Source: Halovivax limisalsi
GTDB taxonomy: Archaea; Halobacteriota; Halobacteria; Halobacteriales; Natrialbaceae
DNA: 64,000 bases
Assembly (NCBI RefSeq): GCF_023093535.1
Contig: NZ_CP095757.1
Span: forward strand, 620,001-684,000
Reading direction: 5' to 3'
In this document: positions 19,719 through 27,778 of the stretch, piece after piece
Position numbering within the stretch: position 1 is the stretch's first letter
How the letters are laid out: every line of letters starts with the position of its first letter
The notes under the pieces: model-generated
The model's database searches: none
Told to the model about the DNA's origin: nothing
Seen by the model: the letters and a program-made list of their open reading frames with translations, nothing else
Translations under genes and position numbers: made by a program

Positions 19719-19925
19719 ATGGCAATGGCATTCGAACCGGCCGCGACGTGTCCGGTCTGCGAGACGGTCCTGGCGCCCGACCGACGGCTCGAGGACCACC
19801 TCTGTCGAACTCACACGCAACTGGAGCTGGCCGAATTCATCGTCTTCCAGCGCGATCGCGACCGGATCGAGAACCGCCGACCGGTCCTGCCGGGGGTGTC
19901 GGCCGAGGGCACCGCGGGAGAGTGA
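19719..19925 (+). CDS. 68-residue C2H2 zinc-finger protein
   Basis: The reading frame holds CPVCETVLAPDRRLEDHLC and then RTH, a Cys-x2-Cys ... His-x4-His arrangement of a single classical zinc finger, followed by an amphipathic helix (TQLELAEFIVFQRDRDRI). A TATA box (CTATATCC at 19685-19692) lies 27-34 bases ahead of the ATG, supporting a leaderless start here. Single-finger small proteins occur widely in haloarchaea and may bind DNA or protein partners; its target is unknown. Confidence 0.75.
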   Translation: MAMAFEPAATCPVCETVLAPDRRLEDHLCRTHTQLELAEFIVFQRDRDRIENRRPVLPGVSAEGTAGE

Positions 19926-19997
19926 GGGCCCGTCCGGTGGCCGATCACTCCATAGATCGACCCGTCGCTGCCGTGCCGGGCGTCGACGGGGGACAGT

Positions 19998-21461
19998 CTA
20001 GTCCGCGAGATGCCCGGCGGCGACCAGCGCCGCCTCGATCGACTCCCAGTCCGGGTCGACGCGCGGCGGCTCGCGTCGCCCGCCGCTCGCGGATCGCTGA
20101 CGCTCCCCGCTCGCCGTTCCGAGGCCGTTCGCTTCACTCGCGCCCTCGCCGCTCGCGGATCGTTGACGCTCCCCGCTCGCCGTTCCGAGGTCGCGAGCGA
20201 CCTCGCCATTTTTGAATCCGCTCGAGGTCGCGATCGCCACGATCGGCCCGTCGTCGAGTCCGAGCGCCGCTCCGCGGCCGTCGTCGACCGCGCGAGTGAG
20301 ACCGGCGATTCCGGCCGCGCCGGCCGACTCCTGCCAGGTCCCACCGTGAGCGAGCCGTTCCTCGGCGCCTTCGAGGTCGGCCGCCGTAAAGCCGATCGCC
20401 CCGCCCCCGGACTCCTCGACGGCTCGACGGCCGCGAACGCTCGAGGTCGTCGCCGCGATGGAGTAGGCCTCGGTGGGGTTCGCCCCCACGCTCGCGACGG
20501 GGTCGTCGGACGCGAGCGCCTCCCGGAGCGGCCCGCGCGCGGCGGGCTCGCAGGCCAGCATGCGCGGCGTCTCGTTGACGACGTCGAGATCTTCGAGTTC
20601 GCGAAAGCCCTTCCAGACGCCGTACAGGAGCTCCGCGTAGCACGTCGGCACGGCGACGACTCCCGGAACCCGCCCGAGATCGCGATAGAGTTCGTAGGCG
20701 ATCGTCTTGTACCCCTCCGGGCCCCAGGGGTGGCCGGTGTGGACTGGCGTCCGCGTACTGACCGGGTGGTAGCCCCGTTCGGCCAGCCGGTCGACAGCCA
20801 GCCGTCGCACGTCGCCGTCGGGGACCGCGAGCACCGTCCCGCCGTAGGCGCCGATGAACCGCGTGACGGCCGCCGGCGTCTCGGGAGCGGTGACGACGAT
20901 GGCCTCCAGCCCCGCCCGGGCGGCGTACGCGGAGACGGCGGCCCCGTGGTTTCCGGTGGAGGACGCGACGACCCCTCGCGCGTCCGATCGGACGGCCGCG
21001 CTCACGACGCAGCGCGCCAGGCGGTCCTTCTGGCTCCACGTCGGGTTCTGACTCTCGTCTTTCAGAAACAGGTCGGCGCCGAGACCGATCTCGGCGGCCG
21101 CGCGCTCCAGTTGAAACGAAGGGGTGCGTCCCTCCCCCATGCCGATCGGCGCGAGCGGCGGTAGCAGCGGCGCCCAGCGATCCAGACCCGACGGGCGGGG
21201 AGTTCCAGGGCCCGTCTCGTCGCTGGTGCCGGCGCGTCCCGCCTCGCGAGTCGCGGCGTCGCTTCTCGCGAACAGCGACGGGTCGACAGCATCGTAGTCG
21301 TAGGTCACTTCGAGCGGGTACTGAATCTCGTCCGTACTCGTCTCGGGACAGCCGCGGGTCAGCGGCGGTTCGAGCGGGTACTCGATCGACGGATCGCCCA
21401 GCGAGCGGAGGCCGGTGGCGAGCGATCGAGACCCGCCGCCGGGGTCGTTTTGCGACGGCAC
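19998..21461 (-). CDS. threonine-synthase-like PLP enzyme
   Basis: A 487-residue fold-type II pyridoxal-phosphate enzyme. The N-terminal zinc region of threonine synthases survives only in outline (CPETSTDEIQYPLEVTYDYD, Cys ligands mostly lost). The PLP lysine is K145 in NPTWSQKDRLA, and ASSTGNHGAA is the phosphate or carboxylate loop. The true substrate may differ from O-phosphohomoserine. Near the C-terminus the unit LGTASGERQRSASG appears twice, encoded by 43-base direct repeats. The start lies two bases after the S66 peptidase stop, so the two form an operon. Confidence 0.85.
   Translation of the reverse strand: MPSQNDPGGGSRSLATGLRSLGDPSIEYPLEPPLTRGCPETSTDEIQYPLEVTYDYDAVDPSLFARSDAATREAGRAGTSDETGPGTPRPSGLDRWAPLLPPLAPIGMGEGRTPSFQLERAAAEIGLGADLFLKDESQNPTWSQKDRLARCVVSAAVRSDARGVVASSTGNHGAAVSAYAARAGLEAIVVTAPETPAAVTRFIGAYGGTVLAVPDGDVRRLAVDRLAERGYHPVSTRTPVHTGHPWGPEGYKTIAYELYRDLGRVPGVVAVPTCYAELLYGVWKGFRELEDLDVVNETPRMLACEPAARGPLREALASDDPVASVGANPTEAYSIAATTSSVRGRRAVEESGGGAIGFTAADLEGAEERLAHGGTWQESAGAAGIAGLTRAVDDGRGAALGLDDGPIVAIATSSGFKNGEVARDLGTASGERQRSASGEGASEANGLGTASGERQRSASGGRREPPRVDPDWESIEAALVAAGHLAD
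20082..20190. repeat. in-frame 66-base tandem repeat inside the PLP enzyme gene
   Basis: A 43-base unit at 20082-20124 recurs at 20148-20190 with one mismatch, a period of 66 bases (22 codons), so it keeps the reading frame. It encodes LGTASGERQRSASG twice and is absent from the conserved part of the enzyme, so it was most likely inserted into a tolerant loop near the C-terminus. Confidence 0.75.
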
Positions 21462-21463
21462 GG

Positions 21464-22540
21464 TCAGGCCCCCTCGAAGCCGATCCGTTCTTCAGTCGGA
21501 TCGATCGTCGCCGTCGCGCCCACGGGGACCGGCACGGTCGGCGCGCAGTGACCGAACTCGACGTCGAAGACGATCGGCGCCTCGGGGTTGTACAGTCCGA
21601 TCGTCTCCGCCATCGTCGTCCGGAGTTCGTCGCGGTACTCGCGGCGCTCGTCGGCGGACGGCTCTTCGAACGGGTTCCGGGCCTTCGCCCGGCCGACGAG
21701 CACGCCGTCGAAGCGCTCCAGGAGCCCGCGCTCGCCCACGGCCATGAGGAACTGGCGCGCGTACCACGGTTCCGGCATGACCTCGGACGTCTCGAGCAGG
21801 AGGACGGCCCCGTCGAGATCGTCCGGCTCCGGGACGGCGACGTCCGCCGCAAGGAGTTGATCGAGGACGGTCAGGCAGCCGCCCCAGGTGCGGCCCGTGA
21901 TCGGATCCGAGACGACGTCGCCTCCGCCCGCCCAGCGCCAGCCCTCGGAGTCCTCCGTCTCTCGGTGCTGGTCCAGGGTGTCGGGATCGCCCCACTCGAG
22001 GTCGTGATCGCTGAAGCACTCGGCCGGTTCGAGTTCGCCGATCGTCTCCTCGAACAGCGCGCGTCGGCTGTACTCGACGGTGTGCTCGAACATCGAACCC
22101 TGCATCGCGAACTCGGTCAGGACGCTCGGGCCGTAGTACGAGACGATCCCCAGTTGCCAGAGGTACGAGGCGAGGACCGTGTTGTCGCTGTAGCCGTAGA
22201 ATCGGGTCGGATTCTCGCGGAGGACGTCCGGATCGAGGTGGTCGACGAAGCGGATCTGGTCGTCGCCGCCGAGCGTCGTGATGACGCCGGCGATCTCGGG
22301 ATCGCGGAAGGCCTCCTCGACGTCCCGGGCGCGCATCTCGGGATCCGCGGCGAGGGTCTCCTGCTCCGCCGTCGCGGTCGGGTACTCGACCGGTTCGAGG
22401 CCGAACTCGTCTTCGATACGTTCGAGCCCCAGCTCGTAGACGTGCGGGAACGTCGCCGCCGCCCCCGAGGAGGTGGCGACGATCGCGACCCGGTCGCCAG
22501 GTTCGAGCGCTGGCGGGACGGTGAATTCGTGAGCGGCCAT
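21464..22540 (-). CDS. peptidase S66 family protein (LD-carboxypeptidase / MccF-like)
   Basis: A 358-residue serine peptidase-like protein. GDRVAIVATSSGA opens the domain; the nucleophile is Ser118 in FYGYSDNT; the catalytic Glu is probably in LLLETSEVMPEPW, and the His in EFGHCAPTVPVPVG. S66 enzymes either cut LD-peptides of murein, which archaea lack, or, as in MccF, detoxify aminoacyl-nucleotide antibiotics such as microcin C. The longer inserts fit the MccF side. The ATG at 22540 was chosen over a start 32 codons upstream whose extra part is Arg-rich and unconserved in look. Confidence 0.85.
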   Translation of the reverse strand: MAAHEFTVPPALEPGDRVAIVATSSGAAATFPHVYELGLERIEDEFGLEPVEYPTATAEQETLAADPEMRARDVEEAFRDPEIAGVITTLGGDDQIRFVDHLDPDVLRENPTRFYGYSDNTVLASYLWQLGIVSYYGPSVLTEFAMQGSMFEHTVEYSRRALFEETIGELEPAECFSDHDLEWGDPDTLDQHRETEDSEGWRWAGGGDVVSDPITGRTWGGCLTVLDQLLAADVAVPEPDDLDGAVLLLETSEVMPEPWYARQFLMAVGERGLLERFDGVLVGRAKARNPFEEPSADERREYRDELRTTMAETIGLYNPEAPIVFDVEFGHCAPTVPVPVGATATIDPTEERIGFEGA

Positions 22541-22747
22541 ACACCGTCGTACTCGCACGGCGACTAAAACGTTCAGTTCGTCGTGGTTGCGGTGCGTTCG
22601 ACTCGTGGCGGTCGGGTCTCGTTCGTCGCTGATCACCCTGCAATCGAATCCGTCGTGATCCGATTGTCCCGCTCGGACACCGACGGACGGCTACCAGCCG
22701 GTTAGTGTCGCGGGTAGTGTAGTCAGTGTCGAGCTGAGTGTGGGTTA

Positions 22748-23065
22748 ATGTTGCTGGGACCGCAACCGTACCACACGGGAGAAACGGACACGCCGGAAGC
22801 GGTGGGCGAGGGCGCGGTATCTGGCAATCAAGTTTCGATTCCGGCGGCTATCAGGGAACGGGCTGACGTCAGCGACGGTGACCGGCTCCGCTGGTTCTGG
22901 GAGGACGGCGAACTCGACGTCGAAATCGTCAGGCGACGACGGGGTGCCTTCGAGGATTTCGAGGGATACGAGCCAACTGAACCGCGGACGGATCCGGATC
23001 TAGCCGGACTTGAACCGGCGGGCTCGCTGGATGCTGGTGATCCGCGGAATGGATCGGAGGAGTGA
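22748..23065 (+). CDS. vapB: AbrB-type antitoxin of a VapBC pair
   Basis: A 105-residue protein with a swapped-hairpin AbrB-type core (VSGNQVSIPAAIRERADVSDGDRLRWFW) at about residues 25-55 and a charged, disordered tail that would wrap the toxin. The stop overlaps the toxin start as GTGA, the usual antitoxin-then-toxin order with translational coupling. The frame is intact, unlike its partner. Confidence 0.8.
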   Translation: MLLGPQPYHTGETDTPEAVGEGAVSGNQVSIPAAIRERADVSDGDRLRWFWEDGELDVEIVRRRRGAFEDFEGYEPTEPRTDPDLAGLEPAGSLDAGDPRNGSEE

Positions 23066-23503
23066 CTGTGAATCGGGCGCTCGCCGATACGCGTGTCCTC
23101 TACGCGGCGTTCGATCGGCGAGATAACCGGCGCGATACCGGACTCGCGATCCTCCGAGATGCCGATGCCGGTCGGCTCCCGGTACTGGTGATCCCCGACG
23201 TTGTCGTCGCCGAAACGATGAACGCGCTCACGCAGCGCGTCGCTCACGATGCGACCGTCGACGCGATCGAACGCCTCGAAGAGAGTGCGGGGTTCGCGAT
23301 TCGACGAACCACCGAGCAGCAATGGGCGATGGGACGCGAAATATACGAGCGTCACCCGCCGCTTTCCTACGTCGATTCGGTGCTCGTCGCGCGGTGCCGT
23401 GAGCGGGAACATCGAGCACGTTTACTCGTTCGATACCGGTTTCGACCCCATTGAGTCGATTCAACGACTCGACACCAACGTGGATCCGTTCGCGCCGAAC
23501 TGA
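23062..23503 (+). pseudogene. vapC: VapC-type PIN-domain toxin, frameshifted near its end
   Basis: From the GTG overlapping vapB the frame gives a PIN domain with acidic residues D9 (LADTRVLYAAFD), E51 (VVAETMNAL) and D105 (SYVDSVLVARC), then turns into RLLVRYRFRPH and stops at 23454. In the +1 frame the expected end continues as NIEHVYSFDTGFDPIESI up to 23503. One extra G in the run at 23405-23407 explains the break. The shifted protein loses the last PIN acidic site (SFDTGFD), so the toxin is probably inactive. A sequencing error in the G run is the main alternative. Confidence 0.75.
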
Positions 23504-23613
23504 GCACCGATCCTCCAGTCGATCCCGGCCGATCCGGGGGCCGATTACGCGCCGTCTGATAACTGGGTAATACCACTAGAGTATATTACGTTGGCCACCA
23601 TACAATCGCGCAC

Positions 23614-24273
23614 ATGGCATTCAGCGACGAACTCCTCGACGCGGGGAGCGAGATCTGGGCAGCCCAGTACGAGCACCCGTTCGTCACGGAACTGGCCGCG
23701 GGCACGCTCGATCCCGAGGCGTTCCGCCACTGGGTGGAGCAGGACTACCGGTATCTGCTCGACTACGCGCGCACGTTCGCCATCGCGGCGACGAAAGCCC
23801 GCCGGGAGGAAACCATGGCCGGCCTGCTGAACGTCGCGCACACGGTCATCGATTACGAGATGGACCTCCACCGGGAGTTCGCCGCCGACTACGACATCTC
23901 CCGGGAGGAACTCGAATCGACCCGAAAAGCGCCGACCTGCGTGGCCTACACCAACTTCCTCGTCCGGACCGCCCACGAGGGCACCCTGCCGGAGATCGCG
24001 GCCGCGATCTACCCCTGCGGCCAGGGCTACCTCGACGTCGCCGAGCACATGGCCGAACTCGCCGACGAGGAGCACCGCTACACTCCCTTCATCGCGAAGT
24101 ACACCAGCGACGAGTTCTACGAGGCCGTCGACTGGATGCGCACGCTCGTCGACGACTGCGCCGAGCGCAACCCCGGCGAGCGCGAGGCCATGCGGGCGGC
24201 GTTCCTGACGAGCGCTCGCCTCGAACACCGGTTCTGGGAGATGTGTTACACGCAGGAGGGGTGGGACGCGTGA
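23614..24273 (+). CDS. tenA: TenA family thiaminase II, Cys type
   Basis: A 219-residue all-helical protein of the thiamin salvage pathway, where TenA hydrolyses aminopyrimidine breakdown products of thiamin. It has the motif IYPCGQGYLDVAEHM with the catalytic Cys135, and HWVEQDYRYLLDYAR near the N-terminus. A TATA-like GTATATTA lies about 25-35 bases ahead of the ATG. The stop overlaps the next gene by four bases (GTGA), so both TenA genes are one transcription and translation unit. Confidence 0.93.
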   Translation: MAFSDELLDAGSEIWAAQYEHPFVTELAAGTLDPEAFRHWVEQDYRYLLDYARTFAIAATKARREETMAGLLNVAHTVIDYEMDLHREFAADYDISREELESTRKAPTCVAYTNFLVRTAHEGTLPEIAAAIYPCGQGYLDVAEHMAELADEEHRYTPFIAKYTSDEFYEAVDWMRTLVDDCAERNPGEREAMRAAFLTSARLEHRFWEMCYTQEGWDA

Positions 24274-24983
24274 CCGGCTCGACTCGCAATCAACCGGTCG
24301 AGGCGCCGGCCGAACGGTACGACCCCGACGCCGACGGCGCCTTCTCGGCGTGGCTCCGCGAGCGATCGGACTGGACGGCGGCCACGCGTCACCGATTCGT
24401 CCGCGAGTACCGCGACGGCGAGCTGGCCGACGACGTCTTCGAGCGCTACCTCGTGCAGGACTACCAGTTCCTCGAGGCGGGCGCTCGCCTCACCGCCCGC
24501 GCGGCGAGCCAGGCCCACGCGATCGAGGAGATGAACGCCCTCGCCGAGTCGCTGACCGTCCTCACCGGCGGCGAGGACGATTACTTCCAGCGGGCGTTCG
24601 ACGCGCTTTCCGTTCCCGATCCCGCCCGCGAGGACCCGCCGCTCCACCCGACGACGGCGGCGTTCAACGACTTCATGCTGCGCGCGGCGGCCGAGGGCGC
24701 CTACGAGGAGTCGCTCGCGGTCGTCGCGGCCGCGGAGTGGATCTACCGCGACTGGTGCGGCCACGTCGCCGACGCCGACGTCGCGTTCGACCGCTGGTAC
24801 CTCGACGAGTGGATCGAGATCCACGACACCGAGGACTTCGCGGCCTACGTCGACTGGCTGATCGGGCAACTCGATACCTACGGGCCGCGCCTCTCGCCCG
24901 AACGGCAGGCCCGCGTCGCCGAGATCTTCGGGCGGACCGTCGCCCTCGAGGCGGCCTTCTTCGACGCCGCGTACGAGACGTGA
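24270..24983 (+). CDS. second TenA-like protein without the active-site Cys
   Basis: A 237-residue TenA-fold protein with a short N-terminal extension; the matching motif is YLVQDYQFLEAGARLTARA. Where the first TenA has PCGQGYLDVAEHM this one reads AAEWIYRDWCGHVADAD, so the nucleophilic Cys is not in place and a Glu is nearby, as in the TenA_E group described for other organisms. The GTG start was chosen because it overlaps the upstream stop. It may act on a different thiamin-derived substrate or partner with the first TenA. Confidence 0.85.
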   Translation: MTGSTRNQPVEAPAERYDPDADGAFSAWLRERSDWTAATRHRFVREYRDGELADDVFERYLVQDYQFLEAGARLTARAASQAHAIEEMNALAESLTVLTGGEDDYFQRAFDALSVPDPAREDPPLHPTTAAFNDFMLRAAAEGAYEESLAVVAAAEWIYRDWCGHVADADVAFDRWYLDEWIEIHDTEDFAAYVDWLIGQLDTYGPRLSPERQARVAEIFGRTVALEAAFFDAAYET

Positions 24984-25057
24984 CCGCCGCCCGCCGCTCG
25001 ACCGCGGCGCCGACCCGCTGACGACGCCCTCAAGCCCCTCCGGCACCAAGCGCGGGT

Positions 25058-25285
25058 ATGCGCGTGACCGTCGACGTCGCGGGTGAGGCCACCCACGAGA
25101 TCGACCTGGCGGCGGACCTCGGCCGGTCCGCCGACGGCGCGACCCCGACCTACGCCGACCTCCTCGACGCGATCGACTACAGCCCTCACGAGGTGAGCGT
25201 CCTCGTCGACGGCCGACCCGTCCCCGAGGACCAGCCCGTCGAGCACGACGAGGTGACCGTCCTCCGCCTCATCACGGGCGGGTGA
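25058..25285 (+). CDS. samp2: ubiquitin-like small archaeal modifier (SAMP2 type)
   Basis: A 75-residue beta-grasp protein ending in LRLITGG. The free C-terminal Gly-Gly would be adenylated by an E1-like enzyme (UbaA in Haloferax) and then joined to lysines of targets or used to carry sulfur for tRNA thiolation. The segment SPHEVSVLVDGRPVPEDQPV resembles SAMP2 closely. It starts 74 bases after the second TenA gene and ends five bases before the GNAT gene, so it may share their transcript. Confidence 0.9.
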   Translation: MRVTVDVAGEATHEIDLAADLGRSADGATPTYADLLDAIDYSPHEVSVLVDGRPVPEDQPVEHDEVTVLRLITGG

Positions 25286-25289
25286 GACC

Positions 25290-25814
25290 GTGGCCGACTC
25301 GTCGCCGCCGATCTCGGTGCGACCCGCGACGCCCGACGACGAGCTGGCCGTCCGACGGATTCTCGACGGCGCGATGCTCGAATTCGCGGCGCTCACCCCA
25401 CGAATCGATGCGGACGATGTGCTGGTCGCAAGCGAAGCGCGGTTCGAACCCAGTGAGAACCGCGAAAACCCGAGCGGTGAAACCGCGAGCGAAGCGAGCG
25501 ACGACGAATCGATCCAGGGGGCGATCGTGCTCGAACCGGAACCGACGGCGACGGTGACGGAGGGGCTCGCGTCGAACGACGAGGCGTGGACGCAGTCGGC
25601 GGCGGCCGAACCCGGGGCGCACGTCGACGCGATCGCGGTCAGGATGCGCCGGCGCGGACGAGGGATCGGGGCGACGCTCGTCGAGCGGGCGCTGTCGCGC
25701 GAGGGGCGGTTGACCGCCCACTTCGACCAGCGGGTGCGGCCGTTCTACGAGGCGCTCGATTTCGAGATCGTCTCGCTCGACGACGGGCGCTTCGCGGGCG
25801 TTCGCAGGCGGTGA
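25290..25814 (+). CDS. GNAT N-acetyltransferase with an inserted repeat peptide
   Basis: A 174-residue GNAT protein with a GTG start. The acetyl-CoA loop is RMRRRGRGIGATLVERAL, and the C-terminal strand is RVRPFYEALDFEIVSL. Between helix 2 and the next strand (about residues 49-70) lies an insert of repeat origin, EARFEPSENRENPSGETAS, encoded by the dispersed element at 25432-25490. Acetyl target unknown. It follows samp2 by five bases. Confidence 0.88.
   Translation: MADSSPPISVRPATPDDELAVRRILDGAMLEFAALTPRIDADDVLVASEARFEPSENRENPSGETASEASDDESIQGAIVLEPEPTATVTEGLASNDEAWTQSAAAEPGAHVDAIAVRMRRRGRGIGATLVERALSREGRLTAHFDQRVRPFYEALDFEIVSLDDGRFAGVRRR
25432..25490 (+). repeat. dispersed 59-base element, copy inside the GNAT gene
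   Basis: This stretch is 52/59 identical to the reverse complement of 45902-45960 inside the CBS gene, and both are read in the same frame (S-E-A-x-F-E-x-S ... R-E-N-x-x-G-E-x-A-S). It carries two hairpins: GCGGTTC...GAACCGC (25439-25463) and GCGGT-GAA-ACCGC (25474-25486). Seen directly in the sequence; a mobile palindromic element is the inferred explanation. Confidence 0.8.
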
Positions 25815-25874
25815 AACGGGCGGCTTCGAGCGCACTCGCCGTTCACTTGCGCGGCCGGTCGGTTTGCCGTCCTA

Positions 25875-26156
25875 TCACTCCCCGCCGACGGCCTCTTCGG
25901 CCCCCGATGCGTCCGGGTCGGACGTGTAGACGAGTTCGAGGGCGAGGTTCGCCGTACAGCTCATCGCGGCCTCGTCGACTTCCGTGTCGGACTCGTCCTG
26001 ATCGAGGTAGCCGTTGCAGCGCCCGTGATTGATGACGTTCGGAAGCGTCGCCGCCGAGCCGCACTCCGGGCAGTCGATGTAGTACTCGCCGTCCTCGTCC
26101 TGGTGCCAGGCGTCGGCGCCGAGTTCCATGCGCGCCGCGTCGTCGTCCCGTGACAT
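25875..26156 (-). CDS. 93-residue zinc-ribbon-like acidic protein
   Basis: Hydrophilic and acidic. It has CPECGSAATLPN, then HGRCNG, and a lone Cys in AMSCTANL, so a zinc site is likely (CxxC plus a distant Cys/His). The tail is rich in Asp, Glu and Ala. It lies convergent to the GNAT gene. Function unknown, but composition and codon use look like a true haloarchaeal gene. Confidence 0.75.
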   Translation of the reverse strand: MSRDDDAARMELGADAWHQDEDGEYYIDCPECGSAATLPNVINHGRCNGYLDQDESDTEVDEAAMSCTANLALELVYTSDPDASGAEEAVGGE

Positions 26157-26303
26157 ACGACTCCCGACGCCGTCGAGGACCGTAAACGACGGCCCGGCAG
26201 CGGCCGCGCTCGACTCGCCGTTCTCTTCGCTTTTCGCCTGCGCGTCGCCCGCGACTGCAGCACCCGCGTCGGCGCACCCCTAACGCCCGCGTCGGAGCGG
26301 CCC

Positions 26304-27698
26304 CTACACCAGGCGTTCGACCAGCGCGGTCCCGGCGGCCAGGAGTTCGTCGACGCGCTCGTCGTCGCTCGCCTCGGCGTAGACCCGGAGGACGGGTTCG
26401 GTCCCGCTGGGCCGAACCAGGAGCCAGGAGCCGTCGGCGAGCAGGAGCTTGAAGCCGTCCGCGGTGTTGACGTCCTCGACGGCGACGCCGGCGACCGCGT
26501 CCGGGATCTCCGCCTCGAGCTCGTCGAGGACGCGTGCCTTCTCCACGTCCGGGCAGTCGACGCTTCGCTTGTCCTGGACCACCGTTCCGTGCGCCTCGAG
26601 CAGGCGATCAACGCGGTCGTCGATCGGCTCCCCGGCGTGCATCGCCGCGGCCAGCAGTGCGACGAGGACCCCGTCCTTCTCGCGGACGTGCCCGCGGACG
26701 GTGAAGCCGCCCGACTCCTCGCCGCCGACGAGGGCGTCGTGCTCGGCCATCGCCTCGGCGACCCACTTGAATCCGACCGGCACCTCGTGGACGGCCTCGT
26801 CGTGTGCCGCCGCCACCCGGTCGAGCAGGTACGTCGTCGAGACGGTGCGGACGACGGAGCCGGTCTTCCGTGTGAGCACCCAGTCGTACAGCGCCGCGAA
26901 GAACAGATTTTCGTCGAGATAGCCCCGTTCGGGCGTGACGATCGCCAGCCTGTCGGCGTCGCCGTCGTTGGCGATCCCCAGGTCCGCGTCGCCGGCTCGC
27001 ACGCGCTCGGCGAGCGCGTCGAGGTGGTCGGGACTGGGTTCCGGGGGCGTGCCCCCGAACGTCGGGTCTCGCTCGCAGCGCAGTCGCGAGACGGTGACGC
27101 CGGCTCGCTCCAGCAGGGCGTCGGTGAACCCGCGACCGGCGCCGTGCATGGCGTCGTAGGCGACCGTCAGGTCGGCGAGCGCGTCGATCGACCCGGGGGC
27201 GATCGATTCCAGCCGGTCGAGGGCGGCCGCGGCGTGGGAGTCGCGGAAATCGACCGTCTCGACCGCGCCGTGGTCGGACTCGGGGAGCGGATCGGGCTCG
27301 CCGAGTCGATCGCCGATGGCGTCCATCACCGCGGGCAGCGCGGGGGCGCCGTCCGACGGGATGAACTTCACGCCGTTGTACTCGGGCGGGTTGTGCGAGG
27401 CCGTCACGACCAGCGCGCCCGACAGGCCGCGGTCGACGATCGCGTGGGCGAGGACCGGCGTCGGGCAGTCGCGCTCGGCCAGCAACACGTCGAACCCGTT
27501 CGCCGCGAGCACGTCCGCGAGCGCTTCGGCGAAGTCGGGCGAGGTCTCCCTGGCGTCGTAGCCGATCGCCACCGGCGCCGTCTCGCCCTCGTCGCGCAGG
27601 TACGTCGCGACAGCCTGGCCGACCATCCGGACCCGCGGCTCGGTGAAGGTCTCGAGTGTGGCCCGCCAGCCGTCGGTCCCGAACGATATCGCGTCCAT
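26304..27698 (-). CDS. phosphoglucomutase / phosphomannomutase family
   Basis: A 464-residue alpha-D-phosphohexomutase that moves phosphate between C1 and C6 of a hexose (glucose, mannose or glucosamine). The phosphoserine is S101 in TASHNPPEYNGVKF, the metal loop is NDGDADRLAIV, the sugar loop is GGEESGGF, and the C-terminal phosphate site is VRPSGTEPVLRVYAEA. Start MDAISFGTDGWRA is typical. It would supply sugar phosphates for glycosylation or cell-surface polymers; the exact sugar is not set by the sequence. Confidence 0.94.
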   Translation of the reverse strand: MDAISFGTDGWRATLETFTEPRVRMVGQAVATYLRDEGETAPVAIGYDARETSPDFAEALADVLAANGFDVLLAERDCPTPVLAHAIVDRGLSGALVVTASHNPPEYNGVKFIPSDGAPALPAVMDAIGDRLGEPDPLPESDHGAVETVDFRDSHAAAALDRLESIAPGSIDALADLTVAYDAMHGAGRGFTDALLERAGVTVSRLRCERDPTFGGTPPEPSPDHLDALAERVRAGDADLGIANDGDADRLAIVTPERGYLDENLFFAALYDWVLTRKTGSVVRTVSTTYLLDRVAAAHDEAVHEVPVGFKWVAEAMAEHDALVGGEESGGFTVRGHVREKDGVLVALLAAAMHAGEPIDDRVDRLLEAHGTVVQDKRSVDCPDVEKARVLDELEAEIPDAVAGVAVEDVNTADGFKLLLADGSWLLVRPSGTEPVLRVYAEASDDERVDELLAAGTALVERLV

Positions 27699-27778
27699 AC
27701 CCGACGGTCAACCGCTCCTGATAAAAATCCGACGCCAGGGGCGATCCCGGAAGCGGACGGGGATCGCCGAGGGCCGTC

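Noticed and set aside
20082-20190. Spaced direct repeats considered as a small CRISPR
   Set aside because: Only two units, both in frame inside a gene, with a 23-base spacer; no cas genes in the window.
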